Counted from the first letter of the stretch, positions 54,526 through 63,393 are shown. The stretch is DNA of 64,000 nucleotides from Flagellimonas_A sp039592695 (GCF_039592695.1 NZ_JBBUTK010000002.1:806001-870000), one strand, 5' to 3'. Notes: a model not told the origin generated them from the sequence alone. A program made the numbers and translations.

Positions 54526-56499
54526 TTGATTTCAAAGACCACCATAGATCAAGTGTACGAGACCGCCAGGGTCGAAGAGGTCATTGGCGACTTTGTGCAG
54601 CTTAAAAAATCGGGCTCCAACTACAAGGGGCTGAGTCCGTTTACTGATGAGCGCACCCCGAGTTTTATGGTATCGCCGGTCAAACAGATTTGGAAGGATT
54701 TCAGTAGTGGCAAAGGTGGCAATGTGGTGGCCTTTTTGATGGAGCACGAACATTTTACCTATCCCGAAGCGATTCGATACCTTGCCAAAAAGTACAGCAT
54801 TGAGATTGAGGAGACCGAACGCACCGATGAAGAAAAAGAACAGGCCAATGAACGCGAGAGCATGTATCTGGTCTCAGAATATGCCAAACAGTATTTTGAA
54901 GAAACGCTGTGGGGCACCGAACCGGGCAAGGCCATTGGTCTCTCTTATTTCAAAGAACGTGGCTTCACTGAAGAAACCATCAAAAAGTTCGGTCTCGGTT
55001 ACAGTTTGGATGAATGGGAGGCCTTCACCAAAGCAGCATTGGATGCGGGCTATCAATTGGATTTTTTAGAAAAAACCGGGCTCACTATTGTCAAAGAACA
55101 GACGGGTGGTGAAAGCAGAAAGTTTGATAGGTTCAAAGGCCGGGTGATGTTTCCCATCCATTCCATGAGTGGTCGCGTTTTGGGTTTTGGCGGTCGTATT
55201 CTGACCAATGACAAAAAAGCGGCGAAATACCTGAACTCCCCAGAAAGCGAAGTCTACCACAAGAGCAAAGTGCTCTACGGTATCTATTTTGCGAAGCAGG
55301 CCATCGCCAAAGAAGACAATTGTTACTTGGTGGAAGGCTATACCGATGTCATTCAAATGAACCAAAGTGGCATTGAAAATGTTGTGGCGTCAAGCGGCAC
55401 GGCATTGACCCCAGAACAGATTCGCCTCATCAATCGGTTGACCAAGAACATCACCGTGCTTTTTGATGGTGACGCTGCCGGACTTCGAGCATCACTCCGT
55501 GGCATTGATTTGATTTTGGAGCAGGGCATGAACGTCAAGGTCTGCTCGTTTCCTGAGGGGGAAGATCCCGATAGTTTTGCCAAGAACAATGCCTATGAAG
55601 ATGTGGTTTTGTATCTGGAGGAAAACAGCCAAGACTTTATTCAGTTCAAAACCTCGTTATTGGCCAAAGAAGCTGCGAACGACCCCATCAAACGGGCGGA
55701 TACCATTCGTGAAATAGTCAACAGCATCGCCAAGATTCCCGATAGGATAAAAAAGGAAGTCTACATTCAAGAGTGCTCCAAAATCATGCAGATCTCTGAA
55801 GAGGTACTGTACAATACTTTGGCACAGATTGACAAGAAAGAGGCCTACGATGCCAATAAAAAAGCAAAGAAAGAGCAAAAGGCCTTTGAAGTGGTCAAGA
55901 ACGAAGCCGCTGTAGAAAAGGTGGATGTTCAATACGAACTCGAACGAAAAATTATTGAAATGCTCTTGCTTTATGGTGGTGAGAAACAAGAATTTGAAGA
56001 CTTGGTGCTCAAAGAAAACGATGAGGGTGATTTGGTGCTTGAGCCTGAGGTCTTTGAGGCCAAGGTTTATGAGAAAATCTATTTGGATTTACAGGAAGAC
56101 GAAATTGAACTGACCAACGAGAACTTCCGTAACATTTATTACAAATTGATTGAAAACTTGAACGAGAATGAAGACTTTTCGGTGAATTCGTTCATTTCAG
56201 ATTTGGAACAAGAGTTTGTAATCGAGGTATCTTCAATCTTGATGGAAGAAGAAAAATACATATTGCACGATTGGGAGCGAAAAGATATTTACCCCAAGGA
56301 TAAAAAATACAGTGTTGCCCAATTGGTGGGTGAGACCATTTTGACCTTGCGTTGCAATCTTATAAAAAATAGAATCGACAGGCTTCAAAAAGATACCGAA
56401 GATTCAAAAGCTGACAATACCGAAACCTTGGAGGAAATCATGAATTATCTTCAGCTCAACAAATTGTTGAATGCCAAATTAAGCAGGGTCATTTCATAA
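54526..56499 (+). CDS. dnaG: DNA primase
   Basis: 657 residues from TTG 54526, matching the family start (ISKTTIDQVYETARVEEVIG). It lays RNA primers at the replication fork. The N-terminal domain keeps the zinc-finger fold sequence (YKGLSPFTDERTPSFMVSP, IWKDFSSGKGGNVVAFLMEH), but the Cys/His ligands of E. coli DnaG are replaced by S37, T40, D58 and S61, so it cannot bind zinc there. Next come the RNA polymerase core (FKGRVMFPIHSMSGRVLGFG, KSKVLYGIYFAKQAI) and Toprim (CYLVEGYTDVIQMNQSG, TVLFDGDAAGLRASLRG), then a C-terminal helicase-binding part. Confidence 0.95.
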   Translation: MISKTTIDQVYETARVEEVIGDFVQLKKSGSNYKGLSPFTDERTPSFMVSPVKQIWKDFSSGKGGNVVAFLMEHEHFTYPEAIRYLAKKYSIEIEETERTDEEKEQANERESMYLVSEYAKQYFEETLWGTEPGKAIGLSYFKERGFTEETIKKFGLGYSLDEWEAFTKAALDAGYQLDFLEKTGLTIVKEQTGGESRKFDRFKGRVMFPIHSMSGRVLGFGGRILTNDKKAAKYLNSPESEVYHKSKVLYGIYFAKQAIAKEDNCYLVEGYTDVIQMNQSGIENVVASSGTALTPEQIRLINRLTKNITVLFDGDAAGLRASLRGIDLILEQGMNVKVCSFPEGEDPDSFAKNNAYEDVVLYLEENSQDFIQFKTSLLAKEAANDPIKRADTIREIVNSIAKIPDRIKKEVYIQECSKIMQISEEVLYNTLAQIDKKEAYDANKKAKKEQKAFEVVKNEAAVEKVDVQYELERKIIEMLLLYGGEKQEFEDLVLKENDEGDLVLEPEVFEAKVYEKIYLDLQEDEIELTNENFRNIYYKLIENLNENEDFSVNSFISDLEQEFVIEVSSILMEEEKYILHDWERKDIYPKDKKYSVAQLVGETILTLRCNLIKNRIDRLQKDTEDSKADNTETLEEIMNYLQLNKLLNAKLSRVIS

Positions 56500-56531
56500 A
56501 AAAACCCCAGTTTGACTGAGGTTTTTATCGA
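56500..56531. terminator. Bidirectional terminator
   Basis: AAAAACCCCAG / CTGAGGTTTTT stem with loop TTTGA, flanked by A and T runs. It serves dnaG and the convergent response regulator gene. Confidence 0.8.
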
Positions 56532-56547
56532 GTATCATTGAGTTTTT

Positions 56548-57177
56548 CTAGTAAAGTTCCAATGCTTTTGCCTGTTGCAATAGGTCAACAAGGTTGTCAA
56601 CATTGAGCTTTCGCATCAAACGGGCTTTATAAGTACTCACCGTTTTTTCGTTGAGGTTAAGGCCTTCTGCAACTTCTTTGTTTCTTTTTCCGCTGGCGAG
56701 CAGTTTCAACACCTCGATTTCGCGGGTCGACAATTTTCTGAAGAACCTTCTTGGCTTTTGGGTACCTTCGTCAAATGCCAAACGTTGTGCCAATTCGTTG
56801 GTGATGAACATATTGCCTTCACTTACTTTTCGAACAGCAGATACGATGTAATCAACATCAGCAGCTTTGGAAAGGTAGCCGTAGGCACCTGCCCTAATGG
56901 TGCTCAGTGCGTATACATCTTCTGATTGACCGCTGTACATCAATACTTTGGCCTCAGGAAACTCATTTTTCATTTTTCGCAATGTGGCGATGCCATTAAT
57001 TTCTGGGATGTCCATTTCAAGCATGACGACATCGGGGGAAACTTTTTTCAATTGTTCAAACAGCTCAGTGGTTGAAGAGACATCTGCGACAACTTCAAAA
57101 TCTGGGACGGACTCAAGTACGGTTTTAACGCCCAACCGTACAACGGGGTGGTTGTCAGCAATCAGTATTTTTGTCAT
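56548..57177 (-). CDS. NarL/FixJ-type response regulator with altered phosphorylation site
   Basis: 209 residues: receiver domain (about 1-125) and LuxR-type helix-turn-helix (about 145-209, LSTREIEVLKLLASGKRNKE, EKTVSTYKARLMRKLN). In the receiver the usual acidic pair reads D8-N9, and the phosphate-accepting Asp is replaced by E54 in VVMLEMDIPEING; S82 and K104 are kept. Glu at that place can mimic the phosphorylated state or stop phosphorylation. No histidine kinase is nearby. It probably controls genes without a classic partner kinase (inference). 57178-57341 shows no gene. Confidence 0.88.
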   Translation of the reverse strand: MTKILIADNHPVVRLGVKTVLESVPDFEVVADVSSTTELFEQLKKVSPDVVMLEMDIPEINGIATLRKMKNEFPEAKVLMYSGQSEDVYALSTIRAGAYGYLSKAADVDYIVSAVRKVSEGNMFITNELAQRLAFDEGTQKPRRFFRKLSTREIEVLKLLASGKRNKEVAEGLNLNEKTVSTYKARLMRKLNVDNLVDLLQQAKALELY

Positions 57178-57341
57178 TGTGATAGGTTTACAGTATTGTT
57201 TAGGTTTTAAAATGGTTGGTTTAACAAAACTTACATCGTTTTGCCGAGCAATATAGCCATTTTCTTACAACAAAAGTGCATTTTTAAATTAAAACCACAG
57301 AATTTTTAAGGTTTTTCTCGTTTTAAGTACTCTATTTATAG

Positions 57342-58139
57342 TTAAGATGTTGATTTTAACGACTCTGGAATTGTGCAAATGGGTATCGGTATCATTTTAT
57401 GTCGATTAATGGTATTGAATCTTTTGTAAATGGTGAACACCTCTTTTTTTCTTCCAGAAAAGTCATTGGCCGTCTTTCCTTCATCGTCCATTTTCATGGC
57501 CCATTCGAGTTCTGGGTAACTGGCCCCAATTTGGTCTTCGTCGGTACGGCTGTCGCCCCATAGTCCGTCAGTGGGTGCAGCTTCCATAATGTCTTGGTTG
57601 ATGCCCAAGACCCTTGCCAGTTCATATACCTCTGTCTTCAACAAATCGGCAATGGGGCTCAGATCAACACCGCCATCCCCGTATTTGGTGTAAAAGCCTA
57701 TGCCAAAATCCTCTACTTTATTGCCCGTACCCGCCACAAGGTATTTTTCCAGCGCAGCGAAATAGTACAAGGTGGTCATGCGCAATCTTGCACGTGTATT
57801 GGCCAGTGACATAAAGCGGTCTTCCTCATTCTCAACTTTGGGCAGGGCTTCTATCAGGCTATCAAAAACGGGGGTCAGGTTTACGGGTTGTCGGCTTACA
57901 TTAAGAAAATGTTGCATCAACCAATCAATATGCCTGTCCGCACGGGTCACTTGATTTTGTCCTTGGTGTATGGGCATCTCCACGCAGAGCAAATCCAGCC
58001 CCGTTTTAGCACAGAGGGTAGAGGTCACTGCAGAATCAATACCGCCCGAGACACCAACCACAAACCCTTTCATTTTGGCGTTCTGTGCATAGCTTTTAAG
58101 CCAGTTTACGATGTGGTCAATGACCTTTTCAGTTCGCAT
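57342..58139 (-). CDS. nadE: NAD(+) synthase, ammonia-dependent type
   Basis: 265 residues. It amidates nicotinic acid adenine dinucleotide, the last step to NAD. The PP-loop VGVSGGIDSAVTS is at residue 28; LANTRARLRMTTLYYFA near 110, GTGNKVEDFGIGFYTKYGDG near 136 and DLSPIADLLKTEVYELAR near 158 are conserved. There is no nitrilase (glutaminase) domain, so it uses free ammonia. Divergent from gldB, with a long perfect palindrome between them. Confidence 0.95.
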   Translation of the reverse strand: MRTEKVIDHIVNWLKSYAQNAKMKGFVVGVSGGIDSAVTSTLCAKTGLDLLCVEMPIHQGQNQVTRADRHIDWLMQHFLNVSRQPVNLTPVFDSLIEALPKVENEEDRFMSLANTRARLRMTTLYYFAALEKYLVAGTGNKVEDFGIGFYTKYGDGGVDLSPIADLLKTEVYELARVLGINQDIMEAAPTDGLWGDSRTDEDQIGASYPELEWAMKMDDEGKTANDFSGRKKEVFTIYKRFNTINRHKMIPIPICTIPESLKSTS

Positions 58140-58154
58140 AACGTTCTTTTTATG

Positions 58155-58201
58155 AACTTATATTGAACTTTTTAGGAAATACAAAAAGTTCAATATAAGT
58201 T
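58155..58201. promoter_or_regulatory. Perfect 19-base inverted repeat between nadE and gldB
   Basis: AACTTATATTGAACTTTTT - 9 bases - its exact reverse complement. It lies 15 bases from the nadE start and 54 from gldB, so it could be a shared operator or an RNA hairpin in the leader of either gene. It has no similarity to the other repeat families here. Confidence 0.6.
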
Positions 58202-58215
58202 CTATTTCAAAAATT

Positions 58216-58223
58216 TACCTTTG
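58216..58223 (+). promoter_or_regulatory. Promoter -7 element of gldB
   Basis: TACCTTTG fits TAnnTTTG, 32 bases before ATG 58256. The -33 position would fall at the right arm of the palindrome at 58155-58201. Confidence 0.45.
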
Positions 58224-58255
58224 TTTCCGTAAAAATAAATGCTGAGCGCGTAATA

Positions 58256-59236
58256 ATGAAGAGGTTTAGAGAATTCATGGGGTGTTTCGCCCTCTTACTC
58301 ATTATTTTATTTATTGGATGTAAAGATGATACGGATGGATTGGAAGCAGAAATCGCGAAGATTTCCATCAATTTTGAACTGTTGCGTTTTGACCAACAGT
58401 TTGGTGAAGCCAAGGCTGAAGACATTCCAAAACTAAAACAAAAGTACCCCTATCTGTTTCCGGCGCAATATCCGGATAGTGTATGGGAAGCTACCCTGAA
58501 CGATACCTTACAGATTGCCCTGCACAAAGCAGTGGATAGTGTGTTTACCGATTTTGATGAAGTTGAAACAGATTTAGAATCCCTGTTCAAGCACATTGCA
58601 CATTATTTCCCCAGATACAAAGTACCTAAAACGGTCACCTTGATATCGCGGGTCGATTATAACAATCGGGTAATCTTATCAGATTCATTGCTGCTGATTG
58701 GGTTGGACAATTATTTAGGGCACGGGCATAAATTTTATGCAGGCCTTTCAAATTATATTGCCAAGGGTCTTGACAAAAAGTATTTGACCTCAGATGTGGC
58801 AAGTGCCTTTGCCAAGACCGTGAATCCGTATCCGCGAGACCGTACCTTTTTGTCGCGAATGGTACACTATGGCAAAGAGCTCTATCTGAAAGATAAGTTG
58901 CTGCCAAATGCCACAGATGCCCAAAAGATTGGATACACTGATGATGAAATGGGTTGGGCAAAGGCCAACGAAGAGCAGATGTGGCGTCATTTTATTGAAC
59001 AAGAACTGTTATACAGCACTGACTCATCGTTGGACCGTAAATTTCTTGACCCGGCACCTTTCTCTAAATTCGGATTGGAATTGGATAGTGAATCACCCGG
59101 AAGATTGGGCCGCTATCTGGGCTGGCAGATTGTAAGGGCGTACGCTGAGAAAAATGATAATGTGGGGCTTATTGAACTTTTGGATATGCCCGCTGATGAA
59201 CTCTTTAAAAAATCAAACTACAAACCCAGAAGATAA
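58256..59236 (+). CDS. gldB: Gliding motility lipoprotein GldB
   Basis: 326 residues. Lipoprotein signal MKRFREFMGCFALLLIILFIGCK with the lipobox Cys. The mature part, with FELLRFDQQFGEAKAEDIPK, LDNYLGHGHKFYAGLSNYIA and GRLGRYLGWQIVRAYAEKND, matches GldB, a membrane lipoprotein needed for gliding and cell surface movement in Flavobacteriaceae. The order nadE-gldB-gldC is typical of the group. Its stop shares a base with the gldC start, so the two are co-translated. Confidence 0.92.
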   Translation: MKRFREFMGCFALLLIILFIGCKDDTDGLEAEIAKISINFELLRFDQQFGEAKAEDIPKLKQKYPYLFPAQYPDSVWEATLNDTLQIALHKAVDSVFTDFDEVETDLESLFKHIAHYFPRYKVPKTVTLISRVDYNNRVILSDSLLLIGLDNYLGHGHKFYAGLSNYIAKGLDKKYLTSDVASAFAKTVNPYPRDRTFLSRMVHYGKELYLKDKLLPNATDAQKIGYTDDEMGWAKANEEQMWRHFIEQELLYSTDSSLDRKFLDPAPFSKFGLELDSESPGRLGRYLGWQIVRAYAEKNDNVGLIELLDMPADELFKKSNYKPRR

Positions 59237-59568
59237 TGGCTGTTGAACATACCTCAGAGATACGCTTAAAGGTAGGATTGGATGAAAACCGTGTGCCCGA
59301 AGAATTGACCTGGTCTGCCGAAGATGGTGGCATTGAAAATGAAGAGGCCAAAGCAATGCTGCTCTCGGTCTGGGACAGCAAGAATCAAGAATCGCTCAAA
59401 ATCGATTTGTGGACGAAGGACATGCCCGTCGATGAGATGAAAATATTCTTTCACCAAACCCTGATGACCATGGCCGATACTTTTTTTAAAGCTACACAGG
59501 ATGAAAAGATGACGGCCACGATGAAAGATTTCTGTGATTATTTTGCTGAGAAGCTAGAGTTAAAGTGA
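59236..59568 (+). CDS. gldC: Gliding motility protein GldC
   Basis: 110 residues, soluble. MAVEHTSEIRLKVGLDENRV, PEELTWSAEDGGIENEEAKA and KIDLWTKDMPVDEMKIFFHQ are the GldC hallmark blocks. In Flavobacterium, gldC loss weakens rather than abolishes gliding. Its ATG overlaps the gldB stop codon (TAATG). Confidence 0.95.
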   Translation: MAVEHTSEIRLKVGLDENRVPEELTWSAEDGGIENEEAKAMLLSVWDSKNQESLKIDLWTKDMPVDEMKIFFHQTLMTMADTFFKATQDEKMTATMKDFCDYFAEKLELK

Positions 59569-59582
59569 CTCTCTTGTTGTGC

Positions 59583-59963
59583 ATGAAAAAGAAGCCCGCT
59601 CAAAAACTCATTTTTGTCTACAACGCCAATTCAGGTGCCCGAAATGCGGTGATGGACAGTATGCACAAAGTATTCAGGCCATCAACCTATGAATGCAATC
59701 TGTGCGATTTGACGTATGGTACCTTTTCAGAAAATCGCGTTTGGAAACGCTTTCGCCAAGACAGTGTGCATAAAATGGTCTTTATGCACAAAGATGAGTT
59801 TGCCAAGCGTTATGCTTCTAAATTCGGATACAAGTTTGATTTTCCGATTGTATTGATTGAGGGCGACAATGGCTTGGAGGTGTTGATTTCAAACACAGAG
59901 TTGAGCGAATTGAAAACGCCCAGGAGTCTGGTTCGTCTGGTGGAGGAGCGAACCAAATTATAA
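59583..59963 (+). CDS. Conserved small protein of unknown function
   Basis: 126 residues. KLIFVYNANSGARNAVMDSM near 8, STYECNLCDLTYGTFSENRV near 35 with a CxxC pair, and FKFDFPIVLIEG-like end blocks. No signal peptide. I recognise it only as a protein often found near gldC in Flavobacteriaceae; no function is known. ATG 59583 is preferred to a TTG-type start at 59565 that overlaps gldC. Confidence 0.8.
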   Translation: MKKKPAQKLIFVYNANSGARNAVMDSMHKVFRPSTYECNLCDLTYGTFSENRVWKRFRQDSVHKMVFMHKDEFAKRYASKFGYKFDFPIVLIEGDNGLEVLISNTELSELKTPRSLVRLVEERTKL

Positions 59964-59968
59964 ATATT

Positions 59969-61063
59969 CTAGAGTTCGTCTATAATGGCTTCTACAGTTT
60001 CGGCCAATTTTTGGTGTACTCCGGGTCCGGAGACATTGGTGACGATAAATACACCTGTCTGGGTTTCGGGTATGAGGGTCATCCAGCACATGGTGCCAAA
60101 AGCCCCTCCGTTTTGAAAAATTTTATCGGGTTTCGGTCCATCCTTAAAAATCTGCCAAAAAAATCCATTTTCATAATCGCCATATTTTCCTTCATGTAAT
60201 TCAGTATGTGACACTCTAACTATTGTGTCAGAAGTATTCAAATGAAATTTCATGTACTTCACCATATCGCCAAGCGATGATTTGATACCGCCTTCCGCAC
60301 TCATAGCTTTATTTGGGTTGAAGGGCATTTCTATGCCATTGTGATTAAAACCTGTCGCCAGATATGTTTTTGTATCATTTGAAGGGATTATTGATGAGCT
60401 TTTCATGTCAAGAGGTTTGAAAATGTATTCTTTCAATAGGGTTTCAAACGGTTTTTGGTTTAGATTTTCGAGAGTGTACCCGATGAGGTTGGCCCCAGCG
60501 TTCGAATAGCTGAATTTATGTCCAGGAATGGTATCCAGTTTCACTTGTACCAACGCTTCAAAAAACTGGGTTTTTGAGTAGTTTTTCTGCAGTTTGAAGA
60601 TTTCGAAGGGTAATTTGTCATAATCTGGATTTTCAAAAAGACTATCTGCAATGGGAAACATTCTGGGCAAACCACTGGTATGGGTGAGAAGGTGTCTAAA
60701 AGTAATGGGATTGCCCTCGTATTCCAAGTTCGTAAAATTTCCATCCATGTAAAGACGGATATCGTCATCAATATTGACTTTTTCTTCGGCAACGGCCTTG
60801 GCCAAAAGTGTTCCTGTAAAGGTTTTGGTGAGCGAAGCGATTTCATAAAGGGTATCATCATCTGGGGCATTGCCATCATGCAATTTTCCCAAATGTAGTT
60901 TGTATGTTTTACCATCTTTTATAGCTGCAATCGATAGTGAGGTGATTTCCGGTTGCTTCAGCAAAACAATGCCATGTTTTTCAAGAATCAAATGAGGATC
61001 TTTAGGTGTTTCAATTGTAGTTGCGAATAAGAATGCAAATGATAAAAAGATAGCGTACTTCAT
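59969..61063 (-). CDS. Serine hydrolase, class C beta-lactamase family, secreted
   Basis: 364 residues with a signal peptide (MKYAIFLSFAFLFATTIE). SxxK motif S77-LTK80 in YEIASLTKTFTGTL; second motif YSN in HKFSYSNAGANLIGYTL; the third region is HTELHEGKYGDYENGFFWQI, followed by FQNGGAFGTMCWMTLI. HLLTHTSGLPRMFP near 127 is the usual loop. It is probably a periplasmic esterase or D-Ala-D-Ala peptidase-like enzyme rather than an antibiotic-resistance enzyme. It is convergent with the previous gene, 5 bases apart. Confidence 0.88.
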   Translation of the reverse strand: MKYAIFLSFAFLFATTIETPKDPHLILEKHGIVLLKQPEITSLSIAAIKDGKTYKLHLGKLHDGNAPDDDTLYEIASLTKTFTGTLLAKAVAEEKVNIDDDIRLYMDGNFTNLEYEGNPITFRHLLTHTSGLPRMFPIADSLFENPDYDKLPFEIFKLQKNYSKTQFFEALVQVKLDTIPGHKFSYSNAGANLIGYTLENLNQKPFETLLKEYIFKPLDMKSSSIIPSNDTKTYLATGFNHNGIEMPFNPNKAMSAEGGIKSSLGDMVKYMKFHLNTSDTIVRVSHTELHEGKYGDYENGFFWQIFKDGPKPDKIFQNGGAFGTMCWMTLIPETQTGVFIVTNVSGPGVHQKLAETVEAIIDEL

Positions 61064-61135
61064 TTAGCGGTGTTTAAGTCAATACCGCTGTAACTGCAAA
61101 AGGTTACAATTTTTAAATGATTTTTGAGCCCTCAA

Positions 61136-61741
61136 CTAAGATTTGAGGCTGTTATTGATTTCATCAATATATCCCAACAGCTCATCCTTTCCGGTACGGT
61201 TTGCCGATGAGGTCACAAAATGTGGTGGGGCTTCTTCCCAAAGACCGTCGAGCAATACTTGAAGGTAGTCATCAACATGTTGTTCAATGGCCTTGGGCTT
61301 CAATTTATCAGCCTTGGTAAACACAATGGCAAAGGGTATGCCGTTTGAGCCGAGCCACTCCATAAACTCCAAGTCAATTTTTTGGGGTTCGTGGCGAATA
61401 TCCGCCAAAACAAAGGCACTGACCAGCTGTTTTCGTTTTTCGAAGTATTCGGTAATGTATTTTTGAAATGTTTTTTTATCCTTTTTTGAGACTCTGGCAT
61501 ACCCATAACCGGGCAGGTCGACCAAAAACCATTTGTCATTGATTTTGAAGTGGTTAATGAGTTGGGTCTTTCCTGGTCTTGCTGAGGTCTTTGCCAAATT
61601 CTTGTTGTCGGCCAACATGTTGATCAATGATGATTTGCCCACATTAGAGCGGCCAATAAAGGCATATTCCGGTAATAGGGCTGCCGGGCATTTGGCCACA
61701 TCAGAATTGCTCATTACAAATTCAGCAGAAGTGATTTTCAT
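61136..61741 (-). CDS. engB: Ribosome biogenesis GTPase EngB (YihA/YsxC)
   Basis: 201 residues. G1 AFIGRSNVGKSSLINML near 27, G2 region TSARPGKTQLINHFKIND near 53, G3 DLPGYGYARVSKKD near 73, G4 TKADKL near 140 and G5 SSANRTGKDEL near 178. It helps assemble the 50S ribosome. Placed between gldC and the mraZ cluster, as in other Flavobacteriaceae. Confidence 0.95.
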   Translation of the reverse strand: MKITSAEFVMSNSDVAKCPAALLPEYAFIGRSNVGKSSLINMLADNKNLAKTSARPGKTQLINHFKINDKWFLVDLPGYGYARVSKKDKKTFQKYITEYFEKRKQLVSAFVLADIRHEPQKIDLEFMEWLGSNGIPFAIVFTKADKLKPKAIEQHVDDYLQVLLDGLWEEAPPHFVTSSANRTGKDELLGYIDEINNSLKS

Positions 61742-61877
61742 CGGTGTTGGGTGTCAGTTGTCAGATGCTCGGTGTCCATTTTGGATACGACCATGCCACA
61801 AAGTTAAAATACTGGATTTGAAACTCTTTATCAGTAAACCACTTTACATCCAGCATCCAGCATCGTGCATCTATCGA

Positions 61878-62642
61878 CTAAAATCCTCTTTTCTCAAGCC
61901 AGGCTTCAAGAATTGTATTGAAGTCTTCGGGGTGTTCCATCATAGGGGCATGGCCACATTTGTCAATCCAGAAAAGGTCAGAGTCAGGTAAAAGCTCATG
62001 AAACTCCTCGGCCACGTTGGGTGGGGTCACGGTATCGTTCTTGCCCCAAATAATGCAAGTTGGGGTCTGCATCTTGGGCAGGTCTTTTGACATATTGTGG
62101 CGAATGGCACTTTTGGCAATGGCCAACGTTTTTACCAGTTTCATTCGGTCGTTGACCGTGGCGAACACTTCGTCTACGATTTCTTTGGTGGCCACTTTGG
62201 GGTCATAGAAAACATCTTCGGCCTTTTTCTTGATGAACTCATAATCACCCCGCTTGGGGTACCCGTCGCCCATGGCGCTCTCGTACAGTCCTGAACTTCC
62301 AGTGATGACAAGGGCTTTGACCATTTCGGGAAACATCTTGGTGTGCAACAAACCAATATGGCCACCGAGTGAGTTGCCCAACAAGATGACATCTTTTAGG
62401 CCTTTGTATTCAATAAATTCCTCTAAAAATTTGGCGAAGTTCTTTACCGTGGTCTTAAGCATCGGCATGTCGTAAATGGGCAGCTCGGGCACCAACACCT
62501 TATAGCCTTTGTCTGGAAAATAGTCGGTGACACCATGAAAGTTGCTTAACCCCCCCATCAACCCATGAAGGATGATCATTGGGGCACCCTCTCCGAACTC
62601 AATATACCGGTACTTACCATCCTTGATGATGTGCTCTTCCAT
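61878..62642 (-). CDS. Alpha/beta hydrolase
   Basis: 254 residues. The nucleophile elbow GNSLGGHIGLLH is near residue 88, an oxyanion-type segment ILHGLMGGLSNFHGV near 24, Asp in WGKNDTVTPPNVAEEF near 205, and His in CGHAPMMEHPEDFN near 233, a complete catalytic triad. The substrate is unknown; similar proteins include esterases and C-C hydrolases. It faces away from mraZ, with a 271-base gap that holds the mraZ control region. Confidence 0.9.
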   Translation of the reverse strand: MEEHIIKDGKYRYIEFGEGAPMIILHGLMGGLSNFHGVTDYFPDKGYKVLVPELPIYDMPMLKTTVKNFAKFLEEFIEYKGLKDVILLGNSLGGHIGLLHTKMFPEMVKALVITGSSGLYESAMGDGYPKRGDYEFIKKKAEDVFYDPKVATKEIVDEVFATVNDRMKLVKTLAIAKSAIRHNMSKDLPKMQTPTCIIWGKNDTVTPPNVAEEFHELLPDSDLFWIDKCGHAPMMEHPEDFNTILEAWLEKRGF

Positions 62643-62719
62643 TCAAAGTTAGTTGGGTCAAGAGCGGCAAATATAGGCATTTCATATCATACGAATTGTG
62701 AAAGTAAGGATGGTAAAAA

Positions 62720-62860
62720 GTGGGATTTTCCCCTAAAAATGATGACTTGAATGGTAGAAGAAACAAGAAAAGTGGAAGATGAAAATACTTTAAAGTGGAA
62801 TTTTGACGTTAAAATTATAGAATTTATTAACATTTGTGTCTTTTAGTGGAAAAATGTGGA
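62720..62860 (+). promoter_or_regulatory. MraZ-type operator repeats
   Basis: GTGGA at 62846 and 62856, 10 bases apart, with further GTGGR at 62795, 62772 and 62720. MraZ is known to bind short TGGGN/GTGGR repeats spaced about 10 bases in front of its own gene. The two closest copies lie just upstream of the -7 element at 62872. Confidence 0.65.
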
Positions 62861-62871
62861 AATTTTATCTA

Positions 62872-62879
62872 TATATTTG
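62872..62879 (+). promoter_or_regulatory. Promoter -7 element of mraZ
   Basis: TATATTTG, an exact TAnnTTTG match, 34 bases before ATG 62914. The -33 site would fall in the GTGGA repeats, so MraZ binding should block it. Confidence 0.6.
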
Positions 62880-62913
62880 AATTTAAAATCCTGACACAAA
62901 AATTCATTGGCCA

Positions 62914-63393
62914 ATGAACTTGATGGGGCAATTTGATTGTAAAGCTGATACCAAGGGGCGCGTCACCTTACCGACCGCACTCAAAAATCAGCTCATGCCC
63001 GTCATCAATGAGGATTTTGTCATCAAAAGGGCTGTTTTTCAAGGTTGTTTAGAGTTGTTTCCGAAACGGGAATTTGATGTGTTGATGCAGCAGGTGCGGG
63101 CCAAGAAGAACATTGATAGAGATTACGATCTGTTTTTCAGAAAGTTCACCGCAGGTATGAAAATCGATGTCAAGGTCGATGCTGATACCGGTAGGGTTCA
63201 GATACCGAAAAACTTGATTGAGTTTGCGGGCATTGAAAAAGAAGTGGTATTGAACTGTGCCGATGATCGTATTGAAATCTGGGATAAGACCAAATACGAG
63301 GCGGTATTGCTTGAAAGCGAAACGGTCTATGCCGATGTAGCTGAAAAGATATTCAAGAACGGCAATCAAGCCCCATCTGGAGGCAATGGATAG
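62914..63393 (+). CDS. mraZ: Transcriptional regulator MraZ
   Basis: 159 residues, with two SpoVT/AbrB-like repeats: GQFDCKADTKGRVTLPTALK at residue 5 and MKIDVKVDADTGRVQIPKNL near 80. MraZ forms rings and controls the cell division and wall (dcw) cluster, including its own gene, through GTGGA-type repeats that are visible upstream. It overlaps the rsmH start by 8 bases, as is usual. Confidence 0.95.
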   Translation: MNLMGQFDCKADTKGRVTLPTALKNQLMPVINEDFVIKRAVFQGCLELFPKREFDVLMQQVRAKKNIDRDYDLFFRKFTAGMKIDVKVDADTGRVQIPKNLIEFAGIEKEVVLNCADDRIEIWDKTKYEAVLLESETVYADVAEKIFKNGNQAPSGGNG

